A stretch of 33,319 nucleotides of DNA from an uncultured Oxalobacteraceae bacterium. Lineage in GTDB: Bacteria > Pseudomonadota > Gammaproteobacteria > Burkholderiales > Burkholderiaceae. Under the pieces are notes generated by a model. That model ran no database searches and was not told the DNA's origin. It saw only the letters and a program-made list of their open reading frames with translations. The position numbers were made by a program, and so were the translations under genes. Location: the NCBI GenBank assembly GCA_946478765.1, contig CAMLDH010000005.1, positions 1 through 33,319 of the forward strand, in the 5' to 3' direction. This document shows positions 8,845 to 15,782 of the stretch, in pieces (the stretch's first letter is position 1; every line of letters starts with the position of its first letter).

Positions 8845-9340
8845 GCGGCTCTACCTCGCTTCGTCACCGCATCAAGCGCTGCGATCGCTTATTAGGCAAC
8901 AGCAAGCTGGAGCAGGAGCTGCACTAGATCTATGGCGCGATGGCGCAACGCATATTGTAAAGCATGGCACAACCGCTGATCATTGTCGACTGGTCCGATC
9001 TCTACCCCTGACCGAAGTCAGCAGTTGCTGCGGGCGGCACTGATTGTGCAGGGACGGGCATTGACCTTACACGAAAAAGTGCCCCCTCACGCGCGGCCTC
9101 GCTCAACGTGCACCGCGCCTATTTGAAGCGTCTGCAAGCCCTCCTGCTCTTGAAATGCCAACCAGTCTTCATCAGCGATCGCACAGTAAAAAGCAAGCCC
9201 GGGCACAAAAGGAACTGTGGCTGCTCGCCGTCTCGCCACAGCTTGCTGCGCTCGATGCCAAGGCAATAGTGGCGATCTATGCCGGGCGCATGCAAATCGA
9301 ACAGACCTTTCGTGACGTAAATTGCGCGAACCACTATGTT
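8845..9340 (+). pseudogene. IS4-family transposase remnant
   Basis: A heavily damaged DDE transposase. Plus-strand readings in different frames give HRIKRCDRLLGN (from about 8865), then MAQPLIIVDWSDL with the first catalytic Asp (from 8964), then PDRSQQLLRAALIVQGRALTL, LNVHRAYLKRLQALL, CQPVFISD with the second Asp, and finally ELWLLAVSPQLAALDAKAIV plus YAGRMQIEQTFRD with the catalytic Glu. Stops and frameshifts separate these pieces: a TAG near 8926, a TAA near 8957, and a frameshift plus TGA near 9007. A deletion after about 9180 removes the segment between the second Asp and the Glu region. Its left end touches the ribosome-binding site of the TonB receptor gene on the opposite strand. Confidence 0.75.
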
Positions 9341-9350
9341 GTAGTGCTCT

Positions 9351-9444
9351 AACGTAAAGCCATCAGGGAAATAAACGTAATGGCATCGGGTAATTCAATT
9401 TCGTGAAATTCTGTTTTTCCCCGGTGCCTTTACGCCTTTACGTT
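9351..9444. repeat. 94-bp AT-rich segment bounded by a 9-bp inverted repeat
   Basis: The segment starts with AACGTAAAG (9351-9359) and ends with the exact reverse complement CTTTACGTT (9436-9444). A second CTTTACG lies just inside at 9428-9434. A 14-base palindrome, AATTTCGTGAAATT, sits at 9397-9410. It lies between the IS4 remnant and the IS630 N-terminal fragment and contains no reading frame. It could be an end of a lost insertion sequence or a small non-autonomous element; no flanking duplication was identified. Confidence 0.35.
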
Positions 9445-9497
9445 TTCCAACAAAACGATTTCTTTTCTCGCTCGAACGCGCGCCCTTCCCCCCCCCC

Positions 9498-9737
9498 CAT
9501 CAACGGCTGACGAACGCAGTGGACGCCGTCCTGTTCAAATGCTCGCAAGTCTGCGTAAATCGTATTGACGTGACTACCGAGCCCGTCGGCAATCGTGGAT
9601 GCTTCCACACCAGCCCCATGCAGCAAAATCGCTTCGATACGGCGCCGTTGCCGGGCATTGCAATCCGCCTCAAGTGCTGAATGCAATCGGCGAAGCGCCG
9701 AAGCACGGGGCTGGCGAACCTTTACTGAGCGTGCCAT
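9498..9737 (-). pseudogene. IS630-family transposase, N-terminal fragment
   Basis: From the ATG at 9737, with AAGGAGA about eight bases upstream, the minus strand encodes MARSVKVRQPRASALRRLHS followed by a helix-turn-helix region that includes GAGVEASTIADGLGSHVNTIY and DLRAFEQDGVHCVRQPL. This is the N-terminal winged-helix region of an IS630-family transposase. After about 79 residues, homology stops at a run of eleven C (9488-9498 on the plus strand) and the frame goes on into unrelated sequence to 9438. The next part of the same protein type appears at 2359-2598. The promoter-side start signals look intact, but without the DDE domain the product cannot transpose. Confidence 0.7.
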
Positions 9738-9766
9738 GGTGGAATCTCCTTCGATACAGTTTGATT

Positions 9767-10454
9767 CTGCCTTTGCTCGAACAGCGCGTGCGCATCATCG
9801 GACAGGTGCGACGCGATACGGCCTTGTTTCTGTCGCCACAACCGGAACCAAAACGCCGAGGATGCAAGCGCAAGCCTGGCCTGCGGATCGATGCTGCGAT
9901 GCTCGCTACGCTGCCGCTGACTGAAATGGAACTGACAGTGTATGGCAAGGCGCAGCCGGTGCGGATACGCTCGCTCATCGCCGTGGCGCGATTTCTGAAG
10001 GGGCTCCCGGTGCAGGCCGCGTGGTGCGAGATGCGCCAAGCCGACAACACCTGGTCGCGTCCACGTCTGATCCTGGCGACCGAGACCGATCTGTCGGCAC
10101 AAGCAGGTGGAAATCTATGCCGAGCGCTGGGGTATTGAGTCCTTGTTTCACAATCTCAAGCGCTGGTGGGGTATGACAAATCTGTGGCGGCAATCAAAGG
10201 CGGCGCTGGAGTTGTGGATGCAGATTCGTTCCACGGCATACGCCTTGACGCAATTGCTTGCCCTGCGCTTGTGGGAGTCCTTTCCGTTGATGGATATCGC
10301 ACCTTGGCGCAAGGGCGCGATGATCACGGCCGGGCTCTTCGGTTAATGGCTACGAATTCATTTTATCGGACTTCGCGTGCGCCATGTCTACGACCCGAAG
10401 TCGCGTCAATTCGTGATGCCTTTCCCAGGTCGGGATCAGCGTTTGCAGTGTTGA
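9767..10454 (+). pseudogene. DDE transposase (IS4/DDE_Tnp_1 type) C-terminal remnant
   Basis: From about 9767 the plus strand encodes LILPLLEQRVRIIGQVRRDT, then PLTEMELTVYGKAQPVRIRS, WCEMRQADNTWSRPRLILATETDLSA, and after a frameshift near 10105-10110 QVEIYAERWGIESLFHNLKRWWG with the catalytic Glu. The last part, GLFG then WLRIHFIGLRVRHVYDPKS and PGRDQRLQC, ends at the TGA of 10452-10454. A TAA at 10344-10346 replaces a codon, probably CAA, within this otherwise continuous frame. The N-terminal half with the first catalytic Asp is missing. At least one frameshift and one nonsense change make this a dead copy. Its left edge nearly touches the start of the divergent IS630 fragment. Confidence 0.75.
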
Positions 10455-10516
10455 ATCGCGTTGCATGGCGTCGGTCGCATTCGAATCGTTGCATTTTTGA
10501 GTTTCTCAATGGTCGC

Positions 10517-10536
10517 CGCCCGAAAATTTTCGGGCG
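10517..10536. repeat. Perfect 20-bp palindrome
   Basis: CGCCCGAAAATTTTCGGGCG reads the same on both strands. It lies 60 bases after the end of the transposase remnant and 60 bases before the complete insertion sequence. There is no T run beside it, so it is not a typical terminator. It may be an end feature of the degraded element or a protein-binding site. Confidence 0.5.
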
Positions 10537-10584
10537 ACGGGGCGGTGTGTGTCTAAACTTCAGTTCATGGAAGACTGCTCCAAG

Positions 10585-10598
10585 GGCCAATAGACACC
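10585..10598. repeat. Target-site duplication, left copy
   Basis: GGCCAATAGACACC directly precedes the left inverted repeat of the complete insertion sequence and is repeated exactly at 12152-12165 after the right inverted repeat. Fourteen bases is at the long end of the range known for IS4-type elements. One or two bases at the edge could belong to the inverted repeat instead. Confidence 0.85.
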
Positions 10599-12151
10599 AG
10601 CCCTGTCAATGTGAGTCGATTTGCCTGAAATCATCGAATTTCAGTGCGCCGATGGCAGTCCAATCCGCATTGCCTCTGGACTGGAGCCTCCCATGCGCGC
10701 TGCTGCCCCCAAACAATCCTCGCGTGCCGCCGATCCCGCCTTGCTGATGCCGCCGGCATTGGCGTGTCCGCGCGCGCTCGCGCCTTTCCTGCGCCGCGCC
10801 CCAGTGCCCGTGCTGGTGCGCTCCTGCCTCGAATGGATGCTCGCGCAGGCCGACCTGAACGCCTTGTTCGACCACACCGCGCAAGAGCAATATACGCGCT
10901 CCCTCACGCTCGATTTCCTCGTTGACCTCCTGCTCGACGTGGCTTGCGGCGCTCAGCCTTCGGCTCATGCCGCCCTCAAGGCCCGGCGCGAGCAGATCGA
11001 CATTTCCCGGCAAGCCTTCTATGCCAAGCTGGCCCGCATGGAATTGCCCGTCTCCGAAGCCGTCGCCGCCCGCTTCGCCGACTTGGCCGAGACGGTCATG
11101 GCGCATGGCGGCTTCGCCGGCAGCGAACCCATTGCCGGCTTTGCCGCGCACGTGCTCGACGGCACCGTGCTGGGCGGGCGCACCGAGCATCGCCTCGCCC
11201 CGCTGCGCGGGCTGCGCGCCGCCGGCCTGACCGGCCATGCGCTGGCCGTCTATGCCCCGGCTCGGCGCACGGTGCGGCAATTGGTGCTCGACGAGGATGC
11301 CTACACCCAGGAGCGCGCGCTGCTGCCCCGGGTGCGGGTGCAGGCGGGCGAAGTGTGGATCGCCGACCGCCATTTCTGCGTGCGGTCGTTCCTGTTCCGT
11401 CTGCAGCGGCAAGGCGCCGCCTGCGCCATCCGCTGGCATGCGCAAAACTGTCCGTTCGAGGAACTCGCGCCGCTGGCGAGCGCGCCCGGCAGCACGCAGG
11501 GCGCGCTGGAACAGCTGGTGCGGCTGACCGATCCGGACACCGGCGAGCCCATGACGGTGCGCCGCATCGTGCTGCCGCTGGCCAAGCGCACACGCAACGG
11601 CGATGCCGAACTGATCCTGGCGACGACGCTGCCGCAGACCATCGGCGCCGACGTCATCTGCAACGCCTACCGCGAGCGCTGGCAAATTGAAACCCATTTC
11701 CAGCGCCTGACCGAGCAATTGCACTGCGAACCGCCCGCGCTGGACATGCCGCGCGCGGCCTTGTTTGCGTTCGCCATGGCGAGCGTGGCCGGCAACGCGC
11801 TGGCGCTGGTGCTGGCCGCGCTGCAGGCCGCGCATGGCGAGGAGGCGGTGCGGGAGCTGTCGTATTACTTCTTCGTGCTGGAGGTTTCCCAGATCTGGCT
11901 GGGCATGGAAGTGGCCGTGCCGCCGCAAGAGTGGGACTTCATCCGTGCGGCGACAGCCGAAACGCTGGCCGACTGGCTGCTCGCACTGGCACGCCACGCC
12001 GACATGGCGTACTTCCGGCGCAGCCGACGCGGACCGAAGAAGCCGCCGGCGAAGAAGCCCGCCGACGGGCGCACCCACGTCTCCAACAAACGCATGATCG
12101 AGGAAGCGTTGCAGCGCCCAGTTAACTATAAAAACTCACATTGACAGGGCT
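10599..12151 (+). mobile_element. Complete IS4-type insertion sequence (1553 bp)
   Basis: The element is bounded by a perfect 18-bp inverted repeat: AGCCCTGTCAATGTGAGT at 10599-10616 and its reverse complement at 12134-12151. It is flanked by a 14-bp direct repeat (10585-10598 and 12152-12165). It carries one intact transposase gene that fills nearly its whole length. Its coding strand is markedly GC-rich compared with the AT-rich DNA to its right. Intact ends, intact gene and identical target copies all point to a recent insertion, the latest event in this accessory zone. The target appears to be an already decayed GAF-domain gene on the minus strand. Confidence 0.92.
10621..12144 (+). CDS. 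IS4-type DDE transposase
   Basis: A 507-residue transposase with no interruption, encoded within the complete insertion sequence. Catalytic residues are visible: Asp180 in HVLDGTVLGG, Asp249 in VWIADRHFC, and Glu347 in YRERWQIETHF. The last agrees with the Y-x2-R-x3-E part of the IS4 YREK signature, with Thr at the place of the distal Lys. The C-terminus is basic (RRSRRGPKKPPAKKP), as often seen in DNA-binding tails. The proposed start is TTG at 10621, five bases after the inverted repeat, with no clear ribosome-binding site; the ATG at 10693 (residue 25) is a reasonable alternative. The stop codon lies inside the right inverted repeat. The residues and the intact ends suggest it may be active. 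Confidence 0.88.
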   Translation: MPEIIEFQCADGSPIRIASGLEPPMRAAAPKQSSRAADPALLMPPALACPRALAPFLRRAPVPVLVRSCLEWMLAQADLNALFDHTAQEQYTRSLTLDFLVDLLLDVACGAQPSAHAALKARREQIDISRQAFYAKLARMELPVSEAVAARFADLAETVMAHGGFAGSEPIAGFAAHVLDGTVLGGRTEHRLAPLRGLRAAGLTGHALAVYAPARRTVRQLVLDEDAYTQERALLPRVRVQAGEVWIADRHFCVRSFLFRLQRQGAACAIRWHAQNCPFEELAPLASAPGSTQGALEQLVRLTDPDTGEPMTVRRIVLPLAKRTRNGDAELILATTLPQTIGADVICNAYRERWQIETHFQRLTEQLHCEPPALDMPRAALFAFAMASVAGNALALVLAALQAAHGEEAVRELSYYFFVLEVSQIWLGMEVAVPPQEWDFIRAATAETLADWLLALARHADMAYFRRSRRGPKKPPAKKPADGRTHVSNKRMIEEALQRPVNYKNSH

Positions 12152-12165
12152 GGCCAATAGACACC
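12152..12165. repeat. Target-site duplication, right copy
   Basis: GGCCAATAGACACC, identical to 10585-10598, follows the right inverted repeat of the complete insertion sequence directly. Confidence 0.85.
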
Positions 12166-12293
12166 TCCCCCCTCCCCAGATCTTCGCATACCAATTGAAT
12201 CACCCGCACTACCGCATCCTACAAAGTACGCGTGCCGACCAGGAATTGTGTCGATTCGAAACTCAAGCGCTCGCGCATCGCGGCGTAATTGGC
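12166..12293 (-). pseudogene. Relic of a GAF-domain signalling gene
   Basis: Minus-strand reading from 12293 gives ANYAAMRERLSFESTQFLVG, then TRTL, a TAG at 12219-12221, then DAVVRVIQLVCEDLG. This pattern (a helix, then V..I...C..LG) is typical of the start of GAF domains in bacterial sensor proteins. If the insertion sequence is removed and one base in the G run is ignored, the reading goes on as GVYWPLEQSS at about 10560-10596, also GAF-like. Stops both within and upstream (TGA near 12294) show that it is dead. The call is based on pattern recognition only. Confidence 0.4.
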
Positions 12294-12811
12294 TCAGGAT
12301 GAGTCGCCTGCCGCAACGCAGACTTCAGATGCGGAGACACATCCGCGACGTTGTTTGCACTTGATGCAGACCAGCACATGAAAAGTCGATCACGCATAAC
12401 AGTCGAAGCCTCTAACTCACTGGATTATTAGTACCCACAAAACAACTTCCGGACCATGAAAAATGCGTCTGACTATGGAGGCGTTGACGTTACGCAATGT
12501 CAAAAACTGGCGTTGAATTAAATTAAGCAATAAAGAAGCATTTATCTGATGAGGCAAAAATGTGGCAATGGCGAAATTTCCGTCATGCCCACACCAATCG
12601 AGTGCATGCATTTCTTGCAATTCGGCGTCATCTTCCAAGATACCTCGACTGTTCCGTCCCTTTACAAACCAACGGCGAGAGATGAAGTGATATCGAAATG
12701 CAATTTACGTGTGAAATCCACTCAGCACGTTACAAATTGTTACCAATATTTTACTTAGAGCAACACTTCAGATTAATTGAATGGGAACTAATTTAAGCAA
12801 TTAATTTCCAA
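12294..12811. other. Intergenic stretch upstream of the diguanylate cyclase gene
   Basis: No gene is recognised here. The part up to about 12410 may still belong to the decayed minus-strand signalling gene. From about 12500 the DNA becomes AT-rich, and 12720-12800 (with TTACAAATTG and TATTTTACTT) is the likely promoter area for the plus-strand cyclase gene, although no clear -35/-10 pair stands out. Confidence 0.5.
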
Positions 12812-15685
12812 ATGGAAATCATCATGATGGTAGCTAGAGCAACACCCACATCATCAATCTCAGCTTGGCTCGGAACGCATATGAACGCACCTGTGGACAT
12901 CTTTGCTGTGAAGAGATGTATGAGCACGACCTCAGACCTGCTCGCGACAAACAAGCGCTTGATCTTGGCGCTTGAAAGCGCACGTCAAGTCGCCTTCGAC
13001 TGGCTCATTCTCGAAGACAAGCTTTACTTCAGCAGCGAGCTTGGCGACAGTTTCAAGGATTTGCCTATCGATACCGGCAGGACTTGGCGTTCAAATGAAC
13101 TACCTGCGCTCATGCACGAGGATGATAAAGAAATTTTTCGCACCCATTTGCATCATGCACTCAAGGGAAGCAACGATACGGAGGATGCCGTCTATAGAGT
13201 GGAGGTGCGTCTGATCGATGCTTCAGGCGGATGGCGCTGGGTCGATATCGGCGGCAAGATCGTGGAACGCGACAATAAAGGCCGCGCACTGCGCATGGTG
13301 GGAACCTTTTCCGACATCGATGAACGCAAGCAGGCGGAGAAAAGAATTGCGCGATTGCGCGATCTCTATGCCGCACTCAGTCAAACAAATCAGGCCATCG
13401 TACGTATCGACAATCAGGATGCACTATTCCACGAAATTTGCCGGATTGCAGTCGATCATGGCCACTTTCATATGGCGTGGATCGGCATGGTCGACGAGCA
13501 TAGCAAACAGGTCATGCCAGTCGCTTCTTACGGTAGCGGCCTTGATGTATTGCAGAAAGCCATGGCGTCAATCGATGCATCAAAGCGCGAGAGTTGCGGA
13601 CCGATCGGCACAGCGATCAGAGAGAACCGGCCAGTCATCTGCAATAACATCTTCAATGCCCATCAGTCGGAATTCTGCGCTGAAATTGCCGCGCAATCCG
13701 GCTTCCACGCGATTGCCAGTTTTCCTTTTCAACAATTAGGTCGTGCTGTGGGCGCACTCAATCTCCACGTCGCCGAAAAGAATTTTTTCGATGAATCTCT
13801 TATCAGCTTGCTGGAAGAGATGACGAGGGATATTTCATTTGCGGTTCATAACTACGCGCGTGAATCGCAGCGTGAAGCAATGGAAAATGCGCTGGTTGAA
13901 AGCGAACGATTCAAGAGCGCCATTCTTACCGCCGCACTTGATTGCATCATTTCCATTAATCATGAAGGTGAAATCATCAGTTTCAACCAGGCTGCGGAAC
14001 GTACCTTCGGCTATCGCAGCAAAGACATATTGGGTCAAAAACTCGCGGATGTCATTGTGCCGCCCGAGTGGCGCGAAAAACATCGACAAGGCATGGCACG
14101 CTTTCTTCAGACTGGTGAAAGCACCCTCCTCAACCGCCGTATTGAGCTCACCGCGATGCATGCGGACGGCTCGCTTTTCCCTGTTGAAATGGCGACTGTT
14201 CCGATCCATATCCATGGCAAGCCGATATTTACCGCCTTCATGCGCGACATCTCGGAACTCAAGCAAAGTCAGGAAATCCTCAAGGAGAGTGCGATGCGCT
14301 ACCGCCAGCTTGTCGAATTATCGCCAGAAGCAATCTTCGTGCATCGACAGGACAAGTTCGTTCTCCTCAACCAGGCTGCGGTGCGCATGCTGGGCGCCCA
14401 AACTGCGAGTGAATTGATCGGCAAAGACATAGCTGACTTCATTCATCCGGATTACCGCGCGGCTTCGGGCGAGCATATACGGCAAGCCCAACACAGTTCA
14501 AGCGCAACGCCGTTTCAGGAGCAAATATGGATGCGCCTTGATGGCAGCGAGTTCCATACCGAAGTCGCCGCGACCAAGCTGGTATACGATGGCATGCCCA
14601 CGGTGCAAACCGTGGTACGCGACATCACTGTCCGCAAACGTGCGGAGGAGTTACAACTGGGTCAGAATCGCATTCTGAACATGGTTGCAACCGGCATCGA
14701 ACTGGTAGAAATTCTGAATGCCGTCGCATTGTTTATCGAATCGCAATCCGAGCACGGGTTGTGTTCGATCCTATTGCTTGACCCTGACGGCTCCACCCTG
14801 TCAAACGGCATATCTCCGAGTTTGCCTGATATCTTTCGTCGCGAAATCGACGGTTTGCTGGTCGCGCCGGCAAGCGGCTCATGCGGAACTGCCATATTCC
14901 GGGCCGAACCGGTGATCGTCACCGATATTGCGCATGATCCTGTCTGGGCAACCTGCCGCAATCTCGCGCTTCGTCACGGGCTCAAAGCCTGCTCGTCATG
15001 GCCTATTTTCGGCAAGAACCGGAAGCTATTGGGTACGATAGCGCTTTACTTCCGCGAAGTCATGGCTCCTACCGCCAGGGATTTACAGCTGTTCAGCGTA
15101 TATGCAAATCTCGCCGGCATCGCGATCGAAAGCCGCGCGTCGGAAGAACGGATTCGTTATCTCGCCCACTATGACGGGCTGACCTCGTTACCCAATCGCT
15201 TTTTATTCAAGGAATTTCTCGATCTTGCGTTGCGCAATGCGCAGCGCCATGGAAAACAGTTTGCCGTCTTTTTTCTTGACCTGGATAAATTCAAGGATAT
15301 CAACGATACCCTCGGACATGAGGCGGGCGATCAGGTGTTACGGGAAACAGCCATCCGATTGCGCGGCTGCCTGCGACAAACAGACAAGATCGCGCGCATG
15401 GGCGGCGACGAATTTTACATATTGATCGAAGATTTGGAAGACGGACGTTATGCAGCCGAAGTGGCGCAAAAACTTCTCGAAGAAGCAGCGCGTCCGCTGC
15501 ATATCGGCCGCCATACCTGCCAGTTGAGCGTCAGCATCGGCATCGGCATTTACCCTGACGATGGCCGCAATGGCCAAGCTTTGTTAAAAAATGCAGACTA
15601 TGCGATGTACCGCGCGAAGAACCTGGGCAAGAATGGCTATCAGTTTTATTCAGCTAGCAAAGAAAGTACGACTATTCAAGCTTGA
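12812..15685 (+). CDS. Multi-sensor diguanylate cyclase (PAS-GAF-PAS-PAS-GAF-GGDEF)
   Basis: A 957-residue protein with no clear transmembrane segment, so probably cytoplasmic. It would make cyclic di-GMP from two GTP. Domain reading: PAS with a PAC-like end at about 50-170 (GWRWVDIGGKIVERD, VGTFSDIDERKQAE); GAF at about 185-350; PAS at about 370-490; PAS at about 495-615, ending VVRDITVRKRAEE; GAF at about 630-775; GGDEF at about 785-945. The GGDEF starts with YDGLTSLPNRFLF and FFLDLDKFKDINDTLGH, has an intact GGDEF signature at 864-868, and an upstream RxxD inhibitory site at 855-858. It should therefore be active and feedback-inhibited. No EAL domain is present. The start is uncertain: ATG codons at 12824, 12881 and 12917 are also possible, the last with AAGAGA just upstream. 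It is convergent with pnp, with a shared terminator. Confidence 0.92.
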   Translation: MEIIMMVARATPTSSISAWLGTHMNAPVDIFAVKRCMSTTSDLLATNKRLILALESARQVAFDWLILEDKLYFSSELGDSFKDLPIDTGRTWRSNELPALMHEDDKEIFRTHLHHALKGSNDTEDAVYRVEVRLIDASGGWRWVDIGGKIVERDNKGRALRMVGTFSDIDERKQAEKRIARLRDLYAALSQTNQAIVRIDNQDALFHEICRIAVDHGHFHMAWIGMVDEHSKQVMPVASYGSGLDVLQKAMASIDASKRESCGPIGTAIRENRPVICNNIFNAHQSEFCAEIAAQSGFHAIASFPFQQLGRAVGALNLHVAEKNFFDESLISLLEEMTRDISFAVHNYARESQREAMENALVESERFKSAILTAALDCIISINHEGEIISFNQAAERTFGYRSKDILGQKLADVIVPPEWREKHRQGMARFLQTGESTLLNRRIELTAMHADGSLFPVEMATVPIHIHGKPIFTAFMRDISELKQSQEILKESAMRYRQLVELSPEAIFVHRQDKFVLLNQAAVRMLGAQTASELIGKDIADFIHPDYRAASGEHIRQAQHSSSATPFQEQIWMRLDGSEFHTEVAATKLVYDGMPTVQTVVRDITVRKRAEELQLGQNRILNMVATGIELVEILNAVALFIESQSEHGLCSILLLDPDGSTLSNGISPSLPDIFRREIDGLLVAPASGSCGTAIFRAEPVIVTDIAHDPVWATCRNLALRHGLKACSSWPIFGKNRKLLGTIALYFREVMAPTARDLQLFSVYANLAGIAIESRASEERIRYLAHYDGLTSLPNRFLFKEFLDLALRNAQRHGKQFAVFFLDLDKFKDINDTLGHEAGDQVLRETAIRLRGCLRQTDKIARMGGDEFYILIEDLEDGRYAAEVAQKLLEEAARPLHIGRHTCQLSVSIGIGIYPDDGRNGQALLKNADYAMYRAKNLGKNGYQFYSASKESTTIQA

Positions 15686-15713
15686 TATCTAAACGCACCA
15701 CCATTTCAAGGCA

Positions 15714-15758
15714 CAAAAAAACCGCCCGAGCTTTCACTCGGGCGGTTTTTCTTTTTTT
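15714..15758. terminator. Bidirectional intrinsic terminator between the cyclase gene and pnp
   Basis: The stem ACCGCCCGAG (15721-15730) pairs perfectly with CTCGGGCGGT (15737-15746) around a six-base loop. An A run lies on the left and T runs on the right, so it can stop transcription from both strands: the cyclase gene (ends 15685) and pnp (ends 15783). Confidence 0.93.
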
Positions 15759-15782
15759 AACGACCGCAACAACCGGAACAGC

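Noticed and set aside
9488..9498. Run of eleven C as a functional element
   Set aside because: It marks the break in the IS630 fragment; most likely a joint or a sequencing/indel site.
10606..12078. Long minus-strand frame inside the complete insertion sequence
   Set aside because: A by-product of high GC codon use in the transposase on the other strand.
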